Assembly: GCF_039954625.1 (NCBI RefSeq)
Contig: NZ_CP157199.1
Location: 2,294,001 to 2,358,000 of the forward strand
Reading direction: 5' to 3'
DNA from: Pontimicrobium sp. SW4
GTDB taxonomy: Bacteria; Bacteroidota; Bacteroidia; Flavobacteriales; Flavobacteriaceae
DNA: 64,000 nucleotides
Shown: positions 10,524-19,760 of the stretch, piece after piece
Numbering within the stretch: the stretch's first letter is position 1
Layout: every line of letters starts with the position of its first letter
Program-made: the position numbers and the translations under genes
The notes under the pieces: model-generated
Seen by the model: only the letters and a program-made list of their open reading frames with translations
Told to the model about the DNA's origin: nothing
The model's database searches: none

Positions 10524-10629
10524 TGCCCTTGCGCCAGCTCGCACGTTCGCTAAAAATGTACACCGTACATTTTCTTTTTCGCTTCGTCGCCTTGGGGAGG
10601 AAGTGGTTACGACCCTGTTCCAGAAAAGG
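10469..10629 (+). repeat. 40-bp direct duplication of the yidD 3' end flanking a GC-richer insert
   Basis: The 40 bp at 10469-10508 recur perfectly at 10590-10629 (period 121 bp). Between them are 81 bp with a GC-richer block (about 10525-10550 and 10580-10590). These include a small palindrome, AAAATGTAC / GTACATTTT around ACC, at about 10552-10572. The second copy would continue yidD as PVPEKVDKK-stop, so it probably preserves the ancestral end. The insert could be a REP-like repeat. Confidence 0.85.
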
Positions 10630-10715
10630 TTGATAAAAAATAATATCTACACTTATAAAAGGATTCAATAATCCATTTCATTTAATTATATTTACGTATC
10701 AAACTTTGATTATAT

Positions 10716-11552
10716 ATGCACTTTTTACAAATCGTTTGGGATCCGCAATCTGAAGGTATTCCAATTTTTGGTGATTTTAAGATTCATTACTATAGCATGA
10801 TGTGGATGGCAGCCTTTATTTTAGGTTGGTATATCATGAAAAAAATCTACAAACACGAAAATCAAACCGAAGATAAATTAGATTCCTTATTTATTTATTC
10901 CGTATTAGGAATCATGATTGGTGCTCGTGTTGGTCATGTGGTTTTTTATCAATCTGAGCTTATTCTAGACGATCCTTTAAGTATCTTTTTACCATTTAAA
11001 TTTGCTGGCGGATTTGAATTTACAGGCTTTCGCGGTTTAGCTAGTCATGGCGCAGCTATTGGTATGATTATATCTATGTATTTGTACAATAAAAAAATAC
11101 TAAAAAAATCAGTTATTTGGATTTTAGATCGTGTAGTTGTTCCTGTAGCACTTGGTGCTATCTTCGTAAGGATAGGAAACTTCTTTAATTCTGAAATGGT
11201 TGGTTATAAAACAGATAGTAGTTTTGGTGTTGTATTTAAAGCGCTAAATGAAGATTTTGCAAGACATCCTGGACAACTATATGAAGCCTTTGGGTATGTA
11301 TTTGTGTTTTTAATTCTTTGGTTAACTTATTGGAAGTCCAAGAAGCGTGAACAAACAGGATTTCTTTTTGGGTTGTTTTTAGTAATGCTTTGGACTGTTC
11401 GATTCATTGTTGAATATTTTAAAGAACCTCAAAGCGGTGAAGATTTAGCTGCATTTTTTGGTAACGTATTAAACAATGGCCAATTACTAAGTATTCCTTT
11501 TATAATCATTGGTTTATATTTCATGTTTCTCTATAAGCCAAAATCTGAATAG
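10716..11552 (+). CDS. lgt: Phosphatidylglycerol--prolipoprotein diacylglyceryl transferase
   Basis: This inner-membrane enzyme transfers diacylglycerol from phosphatidylglycerol to the lipobox cysteine of prolipoproteins, the first step of lipoprotein maturation. The 278-residue protein has about seven hydrophobic segments. Diagnostic blocks are FRGLASHGAAIGM (catalytic His-Gly region), the Lgt signature VRIGNFFNSEMVG, and RHPGQLYEAFGYVF. The C-terminal half has GQLLSIPFIIIGLYF. It is followed 2 bp later by a DUF192 lipoprotein, itself a likely substrate. The window encodes several other SPII lipoproteins. Confidence 0.96.
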   Translation: MHFLQIVWDPQSEGIPIFGDFKIHYYSMMWMAAFILGWYIMKKIYKHENQTEDKLDSLFIYSVLGIMIGARVGHVVFYQSELILDDPLSIFLPFKFAGGFEFTGFRGLASHGAAIGMIISMYLYNKKILKKSVIWILDRVVVPVALGAIFVRIGNFFNSEMVGYKTDSSFGVVFKALNEDFARHPGQLYEAFGYVFVFLILWLTYWKSKKREQTGFLFGLFLVMLWTVRFIVEYFKEPQSGEDLAAFFGNVLNNGQLLSIPFIIIGLYFMFLYKPKSE

Positions 11553-11554
11553 TT

Positions 11555-12058
11555 ATGAAACTCAATAACTTTACAAAATCATTAATCCTTTTGGCTATAA
11601 GTTCTTTGTTACTAATAATAAGCTCTTGTAAAGAAGAAAAAAAAATTATAACACCAACCAAAATCACATTCAAAAAAGAAGGTGAGTTAAGCTTATATAA
11701 AGCTGTAAATGACTCTTTAATTGCTTCTTTTGATATCGAAATTGCCGATAACGATTACGAAACACAAACAGGTTTAATGAATCGTGAATCTATGAAAGAC
11801 AGCAATGCAATGCTTTTTATATTCCCTAATATGCAAATGCGTTCTTTTTATATGAAAAACACGCTTATACCATTAGATATTATTTATCTAGATAACAACA
11901 ATACTATAGTTAGTATTCAAGAAAACGCAAAACCATTAGACGAAGCTTCTTTACCTTCTGGAACACCTGCACAATTTGTACTTGAAATAAATGGTGGTCT
12001 ATCACAACAATTAAATATTGAAGTTGGTGATAAAATGTCTTTTACAAAAACTAACTAA
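11555..12058 (+). CDS. DUF192 family lipoprotein
   Basis: The 167-residue protein has a signal sequence with a lipobox (LLIISSC, Cys at about residue 25). A DUF192 domain fills residues about 50-165: QTGLMNRESM, AMLFIFPN, the conserved FYMKNTLIPLDIIYLD, then PSGTPAQFVLEINGG and a closing V-G-D. DUF192 is a widespread small beta-fold family of unknown biochemical role, usually exported. It starts 2 bp after lgt, so the two are probably one transcript, ending at the hairpin at 12157-12191. Confidence 0.9.
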   Translation: MKLNNFTKSLILLAISSLLLIISSCKEEKKIITPTKITFKKEGELSLYKAVNDSLIASFDIEIADNDYETQTGLMNRESMKDSNAMLFIFPNMQMRSFYMKNTLIPLDIIYLDNNNTIVSIQENAKPLDEASLPSGTPAQFVLEINGGLSQQLNIEVGDKMSFTKTN

Positions 12059-12156
12059 TTATTTTATTCTTACCTTTTTAATCCAATATAATACGTCTTT
12101 ATTTTAGGAATTCATTTAATTAAGAGCAATAAAAAAACATACATTTTTTTACAAAC

Positions 12157-12191
12157 TAAAAAAAGCCTCTCCAAAAGGAAAGGCTTTTTAA
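12157..12191. terminator. Bidirectional intrinsic terminator between the DUF192 gene and secDF
   Basis: An A-run and AAAAAGCCT lead into an AAAA loop and AGGCTTTTT, a 13-bp stem with one mismatch. The A and T tracts at both ends let it serve the convergent plus-strand lgt-DUF192 transcript and the minus-strand secDF transcript. Confidence 0.85.
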
Positions 12192-12212
12192 ATTATATAA
12201 CTCAAAGAAAAA

Positions 12213-15179
12213 CTACTTCTTCTTTTTATCTAACTTATTTACTGTATCGTGCATTACTGGTGTTGCTATAAATACAGACGAATATGTACCAACTATAACA
12301 CCCACAATTAATGCAAATAATAATCCTCTTAACGAATCTGCACCAAAAATGAACATTGCTAATAACACTACTAAAGTAGTTAAAGAGGTGTTTAACGTTC
12401 TACTTAAAGTGCTATTTAAAGCGGTGTTTACTGTTTTTCCAAACTCCCAACCTGTATGCTCATTTAAAAACTCTCTAATTCTATCAAATACTACCACAGT
12501 ATCATTAAGTGAGTAACCTATTACCGTTAATATCGCTGCAATAAATGCTTGATCAATTTCCATACTAAATGGCATAAATTTCCATGTAATTGAGAATACA
12601 CCTAGTACAATTAATACATCATGAAATACTGCCGCAACAGCACCTAATGAGAATTGCCATTTTTTAAATCGTAATAAAATGTATAAGAATACCACTATTA
12701 ACGATCCTAATACAGCCCAAATAGAAGATTTCTTAATATCATCGGCTATTGTTGGACTAACTTTTCCAGAGTACATTATACCTACATTATTATCACTATC
12801 ATTAAAATCATCATAGCTTAATCCACTTGGCAAAAATGTCCCTAAAGATTGATAGAGTTTACTCTGTATTTCCTCATCTACCTCTGTTGAATTTTCATCA
12901 ATCTTATATTTGGTAGATATTTTTAATTGATTAGCACTACCTATAGTTTTTACTTCAGCACTTCCAAATGTTGCTACTACAGCGTCTTTAACTTCTTCGG
13001 TGTTTACATCTTGGTCAAAACGAACAGTATAAGTTCTTCCTCCAACAAAATCAATACCTTCATCTAAACCTGTCGTAAATAATGAAGATAAACCAACAAT
13101 AATAATAACTCCAGAAATCACATAAGATATTTTACGCTTTTTCAAGAAATCAATATTGATGTTTCTAAACAGTCCTTTAGTTAAAGATGTAGAGAAATCT
13201 AATTTTCCTCCTTTATTTACATACCAATCAATGAGTAATCTAGTAATAAATATGGCTGTAAATAATGATGTTACTATACCTATTAATAAAGTTGTTGCGA
13301 ATCCTTTAATTGGCCCTGTACCAAATACAAATAAAATTAACGCTGTTAATCCTGTAGTAATATTGGCATCTAAAATTGAAGATAGTGCATTACTAAATCC
13401 ATCCTTAATTGCTTCTTTTTGTCCTTTACCTTTAGATATCTCTTCACGAACACGCTCATAAATAAGAACGTTTGCATCAACTGCAATACCTATTGTTAAT
13501 ACAATACCAGCAATTCCAGGAAGTGTTAATACAGCTCCTAAACCTGCTAAAATACCAAAGATTAAAATAATGTTCAACACTAATGCTATATCCGAAAACA
13601 CACCTGCTTTACCATAGTAAAATATCATCCAAACTAATACTAAGGCTAAAGCAATCATAAAAGACTTCATTCCGCTATCGATAGCTTCTTGACCTAATGA
13701 TGGTCCAACTACATCTGCTTGAACAATCTCTGCTGAAGCTGGTAACTTACCTGCTCTTAATACGTTTGCTAAATCTATTGCTTCATTTAATGTGAAGTTT
13801 CCAGAGATTGATGAGCTTCCTCCAGATATTGGTCCAGTTGTTACTCCTGGTGCAGAATATACTATATCATCTAAAACAATAGCTATTTGGCTTTGTTGTG
13901 CATAAGCTCTTCCTGTCATTTCTTCCCAAACCTTAGCACCTCTAGCATTCATTTGCATAGATACTTCTGATTCTCCTGTAGGTCCAAATTGGTTACGAGC
14001 ATCAGTCACAACCGCTCCACTTAATTCAGGTGTATTATCTCTATTTCCTTTTAAAGCATAAAGCTCAACAAGCGGATTCTCTTTTGTTTGCTTTCCCCAA
14101 ACAAACTTAGCATAACGCTGTTCTGCTGGTAATAAAGCTCGTACTTCACTTCTATTTAAATATTCTAATACTATTTGTTTGTCCTTCGCTTCAAACATAG
14201 CTAACATAGGCTGTCCTGTTTGACCAGGAACCCTAATTAAATCAAATAAAGGTCCTAAAGTAGCTACATCGGTAGAATCTGTAGTAGTTTCACCTAACAA
14301 ATCATCTATGGTGCTATCTTGCTCATCTTGCGATTCAGCTTCATTGGTTTCAGTTTTCGTATCAACTAATCCTTTTAAAACTTCATTTGCTTGATTTAAA
14401 AAGACTCCTAATTCTTCAGCTTTATAAACATCCCAAAATTCTAATTGTGCAGTTGTAGTAATTAACTCTGTTGCACGTTGCTTATCTTTAACACCTGGTA
14501 ATTCTACCAATATACGCCCTGAAGTTCCTAAACGTTGAATATTTGGTTGTGTTACTCCAAATTGGTCAATACGTTTACGCAAAACTTCAAATGCAGAAAC
14601 GATTGATTCGTCAATCTTTGTTCTTAAAATTGGCTTTACTTCATCGTCTGTCATGTTAAAAGTGATTTCATCACTTAAATCACGATTAGCAAAAATATCT
14701 GGAGATGCTAATTTTGTGTCACCTTTTATAGCATCGAATGCTACAAAGAAATCGTCTAAATATGTATTCTGACTATTTTTTTGTAGTTCTTCAGCATCAT
14801 TTAATGCTTTATTAAATACAGGGTCTTTACTCTTGTTTGCTAGTCCCTTTAAAATATCATCAACCTGAATTTGAAGAATAACACTAATACCTCCTTTAAG
14901 GTCAAGACCAAGGTTCATAGATTTCTCTTTAACTTCGGTATATGTATATTTTGCTATACCAATATTAAAGACTTCTAGATTGTTTAGAGAATCTAAATAT
15001 CTTGCTTCTTCAATTCCTCTAAGAGCATCGTATTCATCTTCTGTTTCTGCAATTTTAGCTATCGCTGCCTCTTTTGCATTGCTTTCAATTTGATTTGCTT
15101 TAAATGTAAATGATAATTGATAAATACTTACCAATCCAAATAACAGGGCAAACAACTTTACTATTCCTTTGTTTTGCAT
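12213..15179 (-). CDS. secDF: Protein translocase SecDF (fused SecD and SecF)
   Basis: This RND-type accessory of the Sec translocon uses proton motive force to pull exported proteins through the inner membrane. The 988-residue fusion is typical of Bacteroidota. The SecD half has TM1 near the start, NLGLDLKGGISVILQI, the periplasmic P1 region with LRKRIDQFGV and GRILVELPG, and the TM block with VGPSLGQEAID and IAVDANVLIYERVREE. The SecF half has GLDEGIDFVGGRTYTVRFD (about residue 680), SPTIADDIKKSS and GYSLNDTVVVFDRIREF. The charged C-terminus ends KLDKKKK. A strong promoter match lies upstream. Confidence 0.97.
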   Translation of the reverse strand: MQNKGIVKLFALLFGLVSIYQLSFTFKANQIESNAKEAAIAKIAETEDEYDALRGIEEARYLDSLNNLEVFNIGIAKYTYTEVKEKSMNLGLDLKGGISVILQIQVDDILKGLANKSKDPVFNKALNDAEELQKNSQNTYLDDFFVAFDAIKGDTKLASPDIFANRDLSDEITFNMTDDEVKPILRTKIDESIVSAFEVLRKRIDQFGVTQPNIQRLGTSGRILVELPGVKDKQRATELITTTAQLEFWDVYKAEELGVFLNQANEVLKGLVDTKTETNEAESQDEQDSTIDDLLGETTTDSTDVATLGPLFDLIRVPGQTGQPMLAMFEAKDKQIVLEYLNRSEVRALLPAEQRYAKFVWGKQTKENPLVELYALKGNRDNTPELSGAVVTDARNQFGPTGESEVSMQMNARGAKVWEEMTGRAYAQQSQIAIVLDDIVYSAPGVTTGPISGGSSSISGNFTLNEAIDLANVLRAGKLPASAEIVQADVVGPSLGQEAIDSGMKSFMIALALVLVWMIFYYGKAGVFSDIALVLNIILIFGILAGLGAVLTLPGIAGIVLTIGIAVDANVLIYERVREEISKGKGQKEAIKDGFSNALSSILDANITTGLTALILFVFGTGPIKGFATTLLIGIVTSLFTAIFITRLLIDWYVNKGGKLDFSTSLTKGLFRNINIDFLKKRKISYVISGVIIIVGLSSLFTTGLDEGIDFVGGRTYTVRFDQDVNTEEVKDAVVATFGSAEVKTIGSANQLKISTKYKIDENSTEVDEEIQSKLYQSLGTFLPSGLSYDDFNDSDNNVGIMYSGKVSPTIADDIKKSSIWAVLGSLIVVFLYILLRFKKWQFSLGAVAAVFHDVLIVLGVFSITWKFMPFSMEIDQAFIAAILTVIGYSLNDTVVVFDRIREFLNEHTGWEFGKTVNTALNSTLSRTLNTSLTTLVVLLAMFIFGADSLRGLLFALIVGVIVGTYSSVFIATPVMHDTVNKLDKKKK

Positions 15180-15226
15180 TACTAAATTGTTTATTGGGTC
15201 AAACTATCCCTGATTTTCAGGAGGAG

Positions 15227-15255
15227 CAAATATAATTTTACTCGTAATTTGACAA
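15227..15255 (-). promoter_or_regulatory. Bacteroidota-type promoter of secDF
   Basis: On the minus strand TTG (15255-15253) and TATATTTG (15234-15227) are 18 bp apart. This is an exact fit to the TTG-N17-23-TAnnTTTG promoter of Bacteroidota. The -7 box lies about 47 bp before the secDF ATG at 15179. Confidence 0.65.
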
Positions 15256-15401
15256 TTAATGTTTAAGTTTATATTGTTATTTAAAAAGCTTTTCGATTAC
15301 ATACAAAAAGCATTTATAATTTGTGCAATTAAAAATTTTGAATTCAATAATTGACTTTAACGCTTGAAGTAATAGGAAACACCTAGCCTCAGCTAATGGT
15401 A

Positions 15402-16016
15402 TCACCCTAAAAGATAAGGTCCAGCTCTAACCTCTGGAATTTTATGAGAGTTACAACTAAATACAAATCTATTTTGGTTATAGATTTTATAAGCAGTTGT
15501 TTCATTTTGTTTATGAAAGTCGAAAATACTCGACGTTTTATAAGCAAAATAATTAGTTTCTAAATTTTGTTTATAACCTTCCTTTGAAGATGACGAAGTG
15601 GTTACATATTGAATATTAAAATCAGTATCAGAAACTGTTTTAATTTCATATACATCAAAATTAAATGAAGCTTTAGACTTTTCTGCAGGAACTTGAGAAG
15701 GAGGCTCTTCATTAAGAGAAATTGCACCAAAATTTGATAAAATTCGCTTTATGTCTGAAACTTTAGACATACTATGATAAGTAATATTAAACTCACCATT
15801 ATCAAACTTGGTAACTTGAATATTAGATACACCTACCGCTTCCAACTGATGCTTTATATCCGAAACAGCTTCCTCTACCTCATCGTAATCTATAGCATTG
15901 CTTGTAAAATATAATACTATTTCCTGATTAGGCTTAGATATATGTTGTTGAGTTACAACTCCGCTTAAAAAAGCTAAAATTATAACAAAACCAATTATAT
16001 ACCATTTTTTATTCAT
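15402..16016 (-). CDS. Membrane-anchored protein of unknown function
   Basis: The 204-residue protein has one N-terminal membrane segment (KKWYIIGFVIILAFLSGVV), so it is an inner-membrane-anchored periplasmic protein or has an uncleaved signal. Residues about 34-95 (DYDEVEEAVSDIKHQLEAVG...ITYHSMSKVSDIKRIL) have a beta-alpha-beta pattern reminiscent of ferredoxin-like folds such as the SecD periplasmic repeats. I cannot prove homology. The C-terminal part contains EVRAGPYLLG, which looks like a conserved tail. It is encoded upstream of secDF on the same strand with a 222-bp gap that contains the secDF promoter. No function is assigned. Confidence 0.7.
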   Translation of the reverse strand: MNKKWYIIGFVIILAFLSGVVTQQHISKPNQEIVLYFTSNAIDYDEVEEAVSDIKHQLEAVGVSNIQVTKFDNGEFNITYHSMSKVSDIKRILSNFGAISLNEEPPSQVPAEKSKASFNFDVYEIKTVSDTDFNIQYVTTSSSSKEGYKQNLETNYFAYKTSSIFDFHKQNETTAYKIYNQNRFVFSCNSHKIPEVRAGPYLLG

Positions 16017-16269
16017 GCGCCAAATATATGATTTACCAAAAGATTTGGCAATAGAATTGGGATATTTATATAAAAAGAACAGAATGTAACCGATAGAAAG
16101 AATTATATGTTCGATGAAATTAAAAAATCTAATAATCTAAACGAATTTATATATCATTTTAACTATTTTTATTCCCGCTTAGTTTTTAGCAAGTAAAATT
16201 TAAGCTTGCTTTTAAATATTAGCTGTAAATTAATTACATTCAACCTCTTAAAAATTAAACTAACAATCT

Positions 16270-17946
16270 ATGGCGCATTTATCTGACATTGAAATCGCTC
16301 AAGCAAACGACATTACACATATTAAAAACATTGCAAAAAAATTACTTATTTCTGAAGACGATTTAGAACTATATGGTAAATACAAAGCAAAGCTTCCTTT
16401 AAATCTGATTGATGAAAATAAGATAAAACAAAATAATCTAGTGCTTGTAACTGCCATTACACCAACTCCTGCAGGAGAAGGAAAAACAACAGTTTCTATT
16501 GGCTTAACCGAAGGTCTTAACAAGGTAGGCAAGCAAGCAACAGTCGTTTTACGCGAACCTTCGCTTGGTCCTGTTTTTGGGATTAAAGGTGGAGCTGCTG
16601 GTGGTGGCTACTCTCAAGTAGTACCAATGGAAGATATTAATTTGCATTTTACTGGTGATTTTAATGCTGTTGAAAAAGCTAACAATTTATTATCTGCTTT
16701 AATTGACAATAATATACAGAGTAAAACACGAAATTTAAACATAGATCCTCGTACCATTTTGTGGAAACGTGTTATAGACATGAACGATCGTGCTTTAAGA
16801 CAAATAACAATTGGTCTTGGTGGAACAGCAAATGGTGTACCTCGTGAAGATGGTTTTAATATTACACCAGCTTCCGAAGTGATGGCTATTTTATGTATGG
16901 CGACAGATTTTGAAGATTTAAAGAAACGTCTTGGTGATATTTTTATTGGTTTTACATTTGACAGAAAACCAATTTTCGCAAGAGATTTGAAGGCCGAAAA
17001 TGCAATGGCTATTTTATTAAAAGATGCTGTTAAGCCTAACTTAGTACAAACCTTAGAAGAAAATCCTGCTATTATACATGGTGGTCCTTTTGCTAATATT
17101 GCACAAGGAACAAATACCATTATTGCTACAAAAATGGGACTATCATTATCTAACTATGTAGTTACCGAAGCTGGTTTTGGTGCAGATTTGGGTGCTGAAA
17201 AATTCTTAAATATTAAGTCTGCATATGCAGGATTAAATCCAAAGTGTGTCGTATTAGTTGCTACTGTTAGAGCATTACGTCATCATGGAGGTGTTCAAAA
17301 AGAAGATTACAATACACCTAATTTAGATGCTGTAAAAGATGGGTTTAAAAACTTAGAAAAGCATATTGAAAATATTAGAAAATACAATATTGAGCCTGTT
17401 GTAGCTATCAATGCGTTTGTTTCCGATTCTGAAGAAGAGATTAATTATGTAAAAGCTACTTGCGAAAGTTTAGGTGTACAAGCAGTGTTATCAGAAGGTT
17501 GGGCAAAAGGTGGTGAAGGCACAAAGAATCTTGCAAATGCAGTTGTAAATGTGGTTGAAAATAAAGCGACTCAATACAAACCACTTTATGATTGGAAAAG
17601 TCCTGTAAAAGAAAAAATTGAAACTATTGCCAGAGAAATTTACGGTGCAGATGGTGTGATTTATGATAAACTAGCCGAATTAAATCTACGTCGTATTAAT
17701 AACTTAGGATTTAATGATTTTGCTATATGTATGGCAAAAACACAAAAATCTTTTTCGGATGATGAGAAGCTTATTGGAAGACCAACTGGGTTTAAAGTCA
17801 CTGTTCGTGAAATAGAAATTGCTGCTGGTGCCCAATTTATTATTCCAATACTTGGAAAAATGATGCGAATGCCTGGACTACCTGCTGTTCCAGCATCGGA
17901 AGGCATGTCTATTGATAAAGACGGTGTGATTTCAGGGTTATCATAA
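16270..17946 (+). CDS. fhs: Formate--tetrahydrofolate ligase
   Basis: The enzyme makes 10-formyl-tetrahydrofolate from formate, ATP and tetrahydrofolate, feeding purine and formyl-Met synthesis. The 558 residues match the family. Visible are the ATP-site P-loop ([16 protein letters not shown], about residues 62-77), [37 protein letters not shown], and the C-terminal block [18 protein letters not shown] followed by [13 protein letters not shown]. It is a single-gene unit with a strong terminator directly after it. Its product also feeds the FolD reaction encoded at 37111. Confidence 0.97.
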   Translation: MAHLSDIEIAQANDITHIKNIAKKLLISEDDLELYGKYKAKLPLNLIDENKIKQNNLVLVTAITPTPAGEGKTTVSIGLTEGLNKVGKQATVVLREPSLGPVFGIKGGAAGGGYSQVVPMEDINLHFTGDFNAVEKANNLLSALIDNNIQSKTRNLNIDPRTILWKRVIDMNDRALRQITIGLGGTANGVPREDGFNITPASEVMAILCMATDFEDLKKRLGDIFIGFTFDRKPIFARDLKAENAMAILLKDAVKPNLVQTLEENPAIIHGGPFANIAQGTNTIIATKMGLSLSNYVVTEAGFGADLGAEKFLNIKSAYAGLNPKCVVLVATVRALRHHGGVQKEDYNTPNLDAVKDGFKNLEKHIENIRKYNIEPVVAINAFVSDSEEEINYVKATCESLGVQAVLSEGWAKGGEGTKNLANAVVNVVENKATQYKPLYDWKSPVKEKIETIAREIYGADGVIYDKLAELNLRRINNLGFNDFAICMAKTQKSFSDDEKLIGRPTGFKVTVREIEIAAGAQFIIPILGKMMRMPGLPAVPASEGMSIDKDGVISGLS

Positions 17947-17961
17947 AAAATAATTAAGCAT

Positions 17962-17993
17962 AAAAAAAACCAGCCAATAGGCTGGTTTTTTTT
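17962..17993. terminator. Strong bidirectional terminator after fhs
   Basis: The sequence AAAAAAAACCAGCC, loop AATA, GGCTGGTTTTTTTT forms a perfect stem with T tracts on both strands. It serves fhs (plus) and the DUF4412-like gene (minus). Confidence 0.92.
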
Positions 17994-18016
17994 ATTTATA
18001 AAGTTCTAAATCTCTT

Positions 18017-18685
18017 TTAGTTTTTAATTTCTGGCTGCGCCATTTCTTCATAGCCTTCAAGTATCGTCATACTAAACTTATCATCAGATACAGTTTCTTC
18101 ATTAATTTCAGTCACTTCACTTGTTATTGTTAATTTCATTCCCATTTGTGACACATTGATGGTCGAATATAATGGAAAACCTCCAACATCAACACCTAAT
18201 GCAGTTGTTTGTTGTGAGTAAGCATCGATTGCTTCAGTAGTATACAATTCCATTTCCATAGTTTGTCCTTGCACCTCAGCCGTTAAAAAATATTGCTGAC
18301 ATTCATAACCCAAGATAGTTTTGGTCTTATCTCCCTTTTTTACCGTCACCTTACTAGAATCTACTTGAGAATCATCCATAGAGCCTTTCACATATTTTTT
18401 TCCAAGCATTGGATTATTCATATAGGTTATCATTTCATTAGTTGCTCCATCTGCAATTACAATCATATCCCCTGTCATCGGACTAGAAGCTTCTGTTCTC
18501 GATTTTTTACCTTTAAAATAGGTTGTAGAAGTAGTGTTTCCCATTGATGCAATTTGAGCATTTGCTTGCTCATTATCACTTGACATTTTTTGGGTAACTA
18601 TTAACTTCCCTTCATTTATTTTACTTTGAGAATACCCAACAACACTTAATGTTAAGGCAACTACTAATACTAATACTTTTTTCAT
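18017..18685 (-). CDS. DUF4412-like secreted protein
   Basis: The 222-residue protein has a signal peptide (ending VVGYSQ). The mature part runs GKLIVTQKM..., TTYFKGKKSRTEASSP, MIVIADGATNEMITYMN and VKKGDKTKTILGYECQQYFL. This pattern of short beta strands around a K-x-R and a G-Y-x-C motif is that of DUF4412 / GLPGLI-like exported proteins of Bacteroidota. Their role is unknown; the fold may bind a small ligand or lipid. The gene begins 17 bp after the mdh stop, so it probably shares the mdh transcript, and a bidirectional terminator follows. Confidence 0.8.
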   Translation of the reverse strand: MKKVLVLVVALTLSVVGYSQSKINEGKLIVTQKMSSDNEQANAQIASMGNTTSTTYFKGKKSRTEASSPMTGDMIVIADGATNEMITYMNNPMLGKKYVKGSMDDSQVDSSKVTVKKGDKTKTILGYECQQYFLTAEVQGQTMEMELYTTEAIDAYSQQTTALGVDVGGFPLYSTINVSQMGMKLTITSEVTEINEETVSDDKFSMTILEGYEEMAQPEIKN

Positions 18686-18702
18686 ATTTTCAGTTTATAA
18701 AT

Positions 18703-19629
18703 CTATAGTTCTAACAAACTGTTAGTCTTTTTAACGCCTTCGGCACTTTCTTCCATATGTGCTTTTTCAGCATCACTCAATTTTATTTCAACGATTTTTT
18801 CAATTCCATTTTTTCCTAAAATTACTGGAACACCAATACATAAATCATTCAAACCATATTCCCCTTCTAATAACGTTGAGCATGGAAACATTTTTTGTTG
18901 GTCGCAAGCAATTGCTTGAACTAATCCTGAAACTGCAGCTCCAGGTGCATACCAAGCAGAAGTACCTAACAGTTTTGTTAATGTCGCCCCTCCAACTTTC
19001 GTGTCTTCTTTTACTTGGTCTAAACGTTCGGCAGATAAAAACTCAGTAACTTTTACACTATTTCTGGTTGCATGATCAGTTAAAGGAACCATACCTTTAT
19101 CACTATGTCCACCGATTACCATTCCATCTACATCGCTAATAGGAGCCCCTAAGGCTTCTGCTAATCTATATTTAAAACGAGCTGAGTCTAATGCACCTCC
19201 CATTCCAATAATTCTGTTTTTTGGTAATCCTGTTGCTTTATGAGCTAAATATGTCATGGTATCCATAGGATTACTAACAACAATAAGAATTGTGTTTGGA
19301 GAATGCTCAATCAAGCTAGAAGCTACTGTTTTAACTATACCAGCATTAATGCCAATTAATTCTTCTCTTGTCATTCCTGGTTTACGAGGAATACCAGAAG
19401 TAATTACACAAATATCACTATTTGCGGTTTTTGAGTAATCTCCAGTCGTTCCTGTTATTTTTGTGTCAAAACTATTTAATGAAGCACACTGCATTAAATC
19501 CATAGCTTTTCCTTCAGCAAATCCTTCTTTAATATCTAATAAAACGACTTCTGAAGCAAAATTTTTAAAGGCGATATATTCTGCACAACTTGCTCCTACA
19601 GCTCCTGCTCCTACTACTGTTACTTTCAT
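18703..19629 (-). CDS. mdh: Malate dehydrogenase
   Basis: The NAD-dependent enzyme oxidises malate to oxaloacetate in the TCA cycle. The 308-residue LDH-type protein shows the Rossmann motif VVGAGAVGASCAEYIA, the NAD-binding acidic residue in LLDIKEG, and the mobile-loop arginines in SGIPRKPGMTREEL. VVSNPMDTMTYL and the catalytic block VIGGHSDKGMVPL (His-Asp pair partner) are also present. TCA partner gltA lies at the right end of the window. It is followed by the DUF4412-like gene in a likely operon. A TAATTTTG -7-like box lies upstream. Confidence 0.96.
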   Translation of the reverse strand: MKVTVVGAGAVGASCAEYIAFKNFASEVVLLDIKEGFAEGKAMDLMQCASLNSFDTKITGTTGDYSKTANSDICVITSGIPRKPGMTREELIGINAGIVKTVASSLIEHSPNTILIVVSNPMDTMTYLAHKATGLPKNRIIGMGGALDSARFKYRLAEALGAPISDVDGMVIGGHSDKGMVPLTDHATRNSVKVTEFLSAERLDQVKEDTKVGGATLTKLLGTSAWYAPGAAVSGLVQAIACDQQKMFPCSTLLEGEYGLNDLCIGVPVILGKNGIEKIVEIKLSDAEKAHMEESAEGVKKTNSLLEL

Positions 19630-19677
19630 TTGTTTTTTCTTAATTTAAGGTTTGTATTGTGTTGTTTTTTAAGACTG

Positions 19678-19685
19678 CAAAATTA
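19678..19685 (-). promoter_or_regulatory. Candidate -7 box of mdh
   Basis: The minus strand reads TAATTTTG here, matching TAnnTTTG, 48 bp before the mdh ATG. No convincing TTG -33 element is at the ideal distance, so the call is weak. Confidence 0.35.
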
Positions 19686-19708
19686 CAAATAATTCTACTC
19701 TAAATGAA

Positions 19709-19737
19709 GAAAGCGCAAGATAATATCTTACGCTTTC
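19709..19737 (-). terminator. Hairpin after the DUF6588-like gene
   Basis: GAAAGCGCAAGAT and ATCTTACGCTTTC form a 13-bp stem with one mismatch and a 3-nt loop (19722-19724), 24 bp beyond the stop at 19761. The T run after it on the minus strand is short, so termination is probable rather than certain. Confidence 0.55.
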
Positions 19738-19760
19738 TAATTGTTTATTGTTATGGTTAA

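Noticed and set aside
10590..10643. The downstream copy of the yidD 3' end as a separate gene
   Set aside because: It has no start codon of its own and only repeats the last 40 bp of coding sequence; it is a duplication remnant.
16614..17120. A 168-codon minus-strand frame inside fhs
   Set aside because: It is a shadow of the highly conserved fhs frame; its translation has no recognisable motif and no promoter or terminator of its own.
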